This document shows, in pieces, positions 60,475 to 64,000 of a DNA stretch of 64,000 nucleotides; position 1 is the stretch's first letter; every line of letters starts with the position of its first letter. The notes under the pieces are model-generated. The model did not search any database, was not told the origin of the DNA, and saw only the letters and a program-made list of their open reading frames with translations. The stretch lies in assembly GCA_016875395.1 (NCBI GenBank), contig VGRF01000009.1, forward strand, positions 62,001 to 126,000, read 5' to 3'. Origin of the DNA: Deltaproteobacteria bacterium. GTDB taxonomy: Bacteria; Myxococcota_A; UBA9160; UBA6930. The position numbers were made by a program, and so were the translations under genes.

Positions 60475-61182
60475 TTGTCGGCGCCGCTGCTGCTCGCGAT
60501 CGAGACCGCCACGCGCGTGTGCTCCGTTGCGCTGGCGCGCGGCGGCGACGTGATCGCGCTGCGCGAGAACGCCGACGCGCGCCTCCACAGCGAGCGCCTG
60601 CTGCCGCTGATCGACGCGCTGCTCGGCGGCGCCGGCGTGAAGCTCGGCGAGGTCGAAGCCTTCGCGATCTCGATCGGCCCCGGCTCGTTCACCGGGTTGC
60701 GCATCGGCCTCGCCACGCTGAAGGCGTTCGCGCTGGACGATGCGCGCCCGGCCGCGCCCGTCTCGACGCTCGCCGCGCTGTGCGCGAGCGCGGGCGAAGG
60801 CGAGGGCGCGGTCGCCGCGCTGCTCGACGCGCGCCGCGGTGCCTACTACGCGGCGTGCGTCTCGCGCGCGGGCCTCGCGCGCGCGGACGTGCTCGCCGAC
60901 TGCGTGCTCACGCCGCCCGAGCTGGCCGCGAAGCTGCCGCAACGCGCGCGCGTGGTGGTGGGCGAGGGCGCGCGCGCGGGTGCCGACGCGCTCGCCGCGC
61001 TGCGCCCCGACCTCGCGCTGCTGGAGCTCCCGAACGCCGGGGCGAGCGCGGCCAGCATCGCGCGCCTCGCCGCGCAGCTGCTCGCCGAAGGCGCCGGGCG
61101 CGCGTCCTCGGAGCTCGCGCCGGCCTACCTGCGGCGCGCGGAGGCGGAGGCGCGCAGGACGGGGCGCGCGTTCGAGGAGTGA
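60475..61182 (+). CDS. tsaB: tRNA N6-threonylcarbamoyladenosine biosynthesis protein TsaB
   Basis: A 235-residue TsaB/YeaZ, the scaffold partner of TsaD in t6A modification of ANN-decoding tRNAs. ASKHA-fold motifs: [33 protein letters not shown], and [25 protein letters not shown]. The start is a TTG at 60475, ten bases after rseP, with a weak AGCGAAGC upstream. The tail after residue 190 is Ala/Arg rich. Followed by a long perfect hairpin. Confidence 0.9.
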   Translation: MSAPLLLAIETATRVCSVALARGGDVIALRENADARLHSERLLPLIDALLGGAGVKLGEVEAFAISIGPGSFTGLRIGLATLKAFALDDARPAAPVSTLAALCASAGEGEGAVAALLDARRGAYYAACVSRAGLARADVLADCVLTPPELAAKLPQRARVVVGEGARAGADALAALRPDLALLELPNAGASAASIARLAAQLLAEGAGRASSELAPAYLRRAEAEARRTGRAFEE

Positions 61183-61242
61183 GACGATCCGGCCGGGCCG
61201 AAGTGTCTCAGGTGAGACACTTCGGCCCGGCCGGAATGTCTC
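61181..61242. repeat. GGCCGGGCC palindromic intergenic element, copy 2 (perfect long hairpin)
   Basis: Two 29-base units, each framed by GAGAC and GTCTC, lie in inverted order with AGGT between (61181-61209 and 61214-61242). The central 46 bases (61189-61234) are a perfect hairpin with 22-bp arms and a two-base loop. Each arm holds CCGGCCGGGCCGAAGTGTCT. It sits at the tsaB stop, 87 bases before ilvC. No T-run follows, so it is not a standard terminator, although it may slow polymerase. Confidence 0.85.
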
Positions 61243-61328
61243 GCTTCCGTCGACACCGCTCCGGCGTTTCCTTAGGCTGCGCTCTTTCCCAAGCAAAACC
61301 GCGCGTTTGCGGCACGAGGGCGAAACCG

Positions 61329-62351
61329 ATGGCGCTGAACATCTACTACGACAAGGACGCCGACCTCGCGCGGCTCGAAGGCAAGACGGTCGCGATCGTC
61401 GGCTACGGCTCGCAGGGCCACGCGCACGCGCTGAACCTGCACCGCAGCGGCGCGAACGTGATCGTGGGCCTGCAGAAGGACTCGAAGTCGTGGCCCAAGG
61501 CGGAGGGCGCGGGCCTGCGCGTCGTCACCCCGAGTGAGGCCGCGCGCATCGCGGACATCGTGATGCTGACCGTGCCCGACGAGACGGCGGCCGATCTCTT
61601 CAAGAGCGAAATCGCGCCCGGCCTGCGCCCCGGCAAGTACCTCGCGGTGGCGCACGGCTTCAACATCCACTTCCAGGCGATCCAGCCCGATCCGGGCATC
61701 AACGTGTTCATGGTCGCGCCCAAGGGTCCCGGTCACACCGTGCGCTCGAACTACGAGCAGGGCCGCGGCGTGCCCTCGCTGATCGCGGTGCACCAGGATC
61801 CGAGCGGCGACACCAAGGCGATCGCGCTCGCGTACGCGAAGGGCATCGGCGCCGGCCGCGCGGGAATCATCGAGACGAACTTCCGCGAAGAGACGGAGAC
61901 GGACCTGTTCGGCGAGCAGACCGTGCTGTGCGGCGGCCTCGTCGCGCTCATGACCGCCGGCTACGAGACGCTGATCGAGGCGGGCTACGCGCCCGAGATG
62001 GCGTACTTCGAGACGATCCACGAGGTGAAGCTGATCGTGGATCTGATCTACGAAGGCGGCGTCGCGAACATGCGCTACTCGGTCTCGAACACCGCCGAGT
62101 ACGGCGACTTCACGCGCGGCCCGCGCATCGTCGATGCCGCGACCAAGGCGCGCATGAAGGAGATTCTCGGCGAGATCCAGCGCGGCGAGTTCGCGCGCGA
62201 GTTCATCCTCGAGAACAAGTCCGGCAAGGTCGCCTTCAATGCGATGCGTCGCCGCGCGGCGGAGCACCCGATGGAAGAAGTCGGCGCACGCCTGCGCAGC
62301 CTGATGCCGTGGCTGAAGGACAACCGCCTCGTCGATCGCAGCAAGAACTGA
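61329..62351 (+). CDS. ilvC: ketol-acid reductoisomerase (class I)
   Basis: A 340-residue KARI of branched-chain amino acid synthesis that isomerises and reduces acetolactate. NADP site [28 protein letters not shown], the catalytic [17 protein letters not shown] and VSNTAEYGD for magnesium. This is the short class I form. With leuA at the window end it marks a valine/leucine cluster, with two phospholipid genes in between. Confidence 0.97.
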   Translation: MALNIYYDKDADLARLEGKTVAIVGYGSQGHAHALNLHRSGANVIVGLQKDSKSWPKAEGAGLRVVTPSEAARIADIVMLTVPDETAADLFKSEIAPGLRPGKYLAVAHGFNIHFQAIQPDPGINVFMVAPKGPGHTVRSNYEQGRGVPSLIAVHQDPSGDTKAIALAYAKGIGAGRAGIIETNFREETETDLFGEQTVLCGGLVALMTAGYETLIEAGYAPEMAYFETIHEVKLIVDLIYEGGVANMRYSVSNTAEYGDFTRGPRIVDAATKARMKEILGEIQRGEFAREFILENKSGKVAFNAMRRRAAEHPMEEVGARLRSLMPWLKDNRLVDRSKN

Positions 62352-62359
62352 GGCAGGCG

Positions 62360-63028
62360 ATGCAAGGGGCGCAGCCGCCGAAGTTCGAGGAGCGCCTCAC
62401 CGGGCTGCTCGCGCCCGACGCCTACGTGTTCGCGATCCCGCTCGCGCTGGTGGGCGGCATCTGTTGGGGCGCCGGCTACACGATCGCGGCCGTGTCGTCC
62501 TGGGCGCTGACGGCGTTCGTCGTCTCGTTCTTCCGCAATCCCGAGCGCGAGATTCCTCCCGGTGACGGCGTCGTCGCCTCACCCGCCGATGGCCGCATCA
62601 TCGACGTCGCCGAGATCGAGGTCGCGCCCGGCGAGAAGAAGCTGCGCATCGCGATCTTTCTGAGCGTGTTCAACGTGCACGTAAATCGCGCGCCGCTCGC
62701 GGGCCGCGTCGTCGCGATCGAACGCACCGGCACGAAGTTCCTCGCGGCGTTCAATCCCGACGCCGAGGGGCTGAACGTGCGCCTCGACGTCACGCTCGAG
62801 ACAGCGAGCGGCGTGCGCGTCCGCTTCGCGCAGATCACGGGCCTGATCGCGCGCCGCATCATCTGCCACACGCGGGTGGGCGACTGGCTCGACAAGGGCG
62901 CGCGCTACGGGCTGATTCGGTTCGGCTCGCGCTGCGACGTGGTGCTGCCGCTCGGCTCGGTCCCGCGCGTCGCGAAGGGCGAGCGCGTGCGAGGCGGGAG
63001 CAGCGTGCTGGCCGAGCTGCCGCGATGA
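62360..63028 (+). CDS. psd: phosphatidylserine decarboxylase (short, proenzyme)
   Basis: A 222-residue PSD of the short type. One N-terminal hydrophobic region ([22 protein letters not shown]), then [38 protein letters not shown] and the C-terminal self-cleavage site in [11 protein letters not shown], where Ser becomes the pyruvoyl group. It makes phosphatidylethanolamine from phosphatidylserine. Its stop overlaps the ATG of pssA, pairing the two steps. Confidence 0.95.
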   Translation: MQGAQPPKFEERLTGLLAPDAYVFAIPLALVGGICWGAGYTIAAVSSWALTAFVVSFFRNPEREIPPGDGVVASPADGRIIDVAEIEVAPGEKKLRIAIFLSVFNVHVNRAPLAGRVVAIERTGTKFLAAFNPDAEGLNVRLDVTLETASGVRVRFAQITGLIARRIICHTRVGDWLDKGARYGLIRFGSRCDVVLPLGSVPRVAKGERVRGGSSVLAELPR

Positions 63029-63882
63029 CCGAGCAGGCGCCGCCGCCCGCGGAGCCCCGGCCGCGCTTCGGCTGGCGAACGCGGCGCCGGCGCCGGCGGC
63101 GCACGCGCGCGGAGCAGCGCCGCAGCTTCATCGCGATCACGCCGAGTCTGCTCACCGCGGGAAATCTCGCCGCGGGCTTCTGGTCGATCACGCTCTCGAT
63201 GCATCAGGATCTCGAGCGCGCCGCGCTCGCGATCATGCTCGGCGGCGTGTTCGACTTGCTCGACGGCCGCGTGGCGCGCATGGCGAACGCGACGAGCCGC
63301 TTCGGCGCGCAGTTCGACTCGATCTCCGACACCGTCTCCTTCGGCGTCGCGCCCGCGATGCTCGCCTACAGCGCCGCCTCGCTCCCGCAGCTCGGCTGGG
63401 CGGGCTGGGTGATGGCGTGCATGTACACCGTGTGCGCGGGCCTGCGCCTCGCGCGCTTCAACGTCTCGCCGGGGCGCTTCCCCGGCCGCTTCGACGGACT
63501 CAGCTCGCCCGCGGCGGCGGGCATGATGCTTTCGTCGGTGCTGTTCGGCGGCTGGCTGCGCGAGCAGGGCTACCCGGTGAACATGCCGCCGATGCTCGCA
63601 GGCGCGGGCGTGATCGCGGTCGCGCTGCTGATGGTCAGCCAGATCCCGTATCACAGCTTCAAGAACGTGAAGTTCAAGCGCCCGTTCCGCGCGCTCGTGC
63701 TCGCCGTGATCGCGGCGTTCGTCATCCTGCTCGAGTACCGCCTGACACTCTTCTGTGTCGGCATCGTCTACTGCGCCTCGGGGCCGGTCGAGTGGCTGTG
63801 GCGCAAGCAGACGGGCCGCGAGCTCGCGATGACGACACCGTCTCCCGAACCGGCCGAGAGCGGCGCCGGAGGCAAGCCATGA
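63025..63882 (+). CDS. pssA: CDP-diacylglycerol-serine O-phosphatidyltransferase
   Basis: A 285-residue CDP-alcohol phosphatidyltransferase with about seven membrane helices after a basic cytosolic start ([16 protein letters not shown]). The family motif D-x2-D-G-x2-A-R-x8-G-x3-D-x3-D is complete in [27 protein letters not shown]. It forms phosphatidylserine for Psd. ATGA overlaps join it to psd and to leuA. Confidence 0.95.
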   Translation: MTEQAPPPAEPRPRFGWRTRRRRRRRTRAEQRRSFIAITPSLLTAGNLAAGFWSITLSMHQDLERAALAIMLGGVFDLLDGRVARMANATSRFGAQFDSISDTVSFGVAPAMLAYSAASLPQLGWAGWVMACMYTVCAGLRLARFNVSPGRFPGRFDGLSSPAAAGMMLSSVLFGGWLREQGYPVNMPPMLAGAGVIAVALLMVSQIPYHSFKNVKFKRPFRALVLAVIAAFVILLEYRLTLFCVGIVYCASGPVEWLWRKQTGRELAMTTPSPEPAESGAGGKP

Positions 63883-64000
63883 GCGACGACAAGCGCATCA
63901 AGATCTTCGACACCACGCTGCGCGACGGCGAGCAGTCGCCGGGCTGCAGCATGAACCTGCCCGAGAAGCTCGCGATGGCGCGTCAGCTCGCGAAGCTGAA
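63879..64000 (+). CDS. leuA: 2-isopropylmalate synthase, N-terminal start (cut by window end)
   Basis: The first 40 codons of a DRE-TIM synthase: [18 protein letters not shown] with the metal/substrate Arg-Asp pair, then [17 protein letters not shown]. This fits LeuA, which starts leucine synthesis from 2-oxoisovalerate; homocitrate or citramalate synthases share the motif and cannot be excluded from so short a piece. The ATG overlaps the pssA stop. ilvC lies upstream in the same cluster. Confidence 0.88.
   Translation, partial: MSDDKRIKIFDTTLRDGEQSPGCSMNLPEKLAMARQLAKL

Noticed and set aside
58710-61328. A very long + frame reading from dxr through rseP and tsaB into ilvC
   Set aside because: It is the ilvC frame left open by high G+C. 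The upstream 870 residues are arginine-rich shadow of dxr, rseP and tsaB; ilvC starts at 61329.

Overview
The window is high-G+C chromosomal DNA (about 70% by eye) from a bacterium, dense in genes, with many 4-base ATGA/GTGA start-stop overlaps. Gene content (fibro-slime protein, PEP-CTERM-like and MYXO-CTERM-like sorting tails, paired acyl-CoA dehydrogenases, F420-type flavin oxidoreductases, a secA-argJ neighbourhood) suggests a Myxococcota/Deltaproteobacteria-like organism, probably environmental and aerobic. No rRNA marker is present, so this placement is inference.

1-15000 is an accessory metabolic stretch: the end of a CoA-transferase, a secreted fibro-slime protein, two adjacent acyl-CoA dehydrogenases with an LLM-class oxidoreductase, a zinc-ribbon protein, a frameshifted MOSC gene, a phosphodiesterase-like enzyme, a MATE exporter, a frameshifted DUF3604 gene, SnoaL, ThuA and SCP2 proteins, tRNA-Asp, and a broken PEP-CTERM-like gene behind a 16-bp tandem duplication.

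15144-34683 is an oxidative and light stress island. It opens with divergent katG and oxyR, with an ATAG-N7-CTAT palindrome directly in front of the oxyR start codon. It closes with a CarH/LitR-type adenosylcobalamin photoreceptor gene whose light-sensing residues are intact. Four 21-bp palindromes of the form TGTC-N13-GACA lie in the promoter gaps between these points. They flank seven transcription units: membrane protein/FAD oxidase/PPOX; DUF6134/photolyase/TudS-like; folE2/sigma-70; NAD(P)-binding DUF2867/SRPBCC; two tiny membrane proteins/peroxiredoxin-SDR/ABC1 kinase; lipid methyltransferase/FAD remnant/dps; and carH itself. The inferred logic is that dark AdoB12-CarH represses and light derepresses repair, pterin synthesis, membrane-lipid modification and redox genes.

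Within this regulon, a peroxiredoxin-like domain fused to a short-chain dehydrogenase has an in-frame UGA exactly where the first Cys of its redox motif belongs. A hairpin lies at the distance expected of a bacterial SECIS. I read it as an unannotated selenoprotein of 515 residues.

34900-43052 returns to scattered metabolic genes: LLM oxidoreductase, orphan ModA lipoprotein, EthD, a peptidase-TPR protein, a PhyH/VOC/secreted-protein operon, and rarA.

43190-64000 is conserved housekeeping on the + strand: nadK-recN, FHA-M23 peptidase, secA, argJ, a MYXO-CTERM-like surface protein, rpsB-tsf-pyrH-frr, uppS-dxr-rseP-tsaB, ilvC-psd-pssA-leuA (leuA cut by the window end). Two intergenic gaps here carry related palindromes built on GGCCGGGCC. 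Across the whole window the 9-mer TTGTTA(C/G)GG is strikingly frequent.
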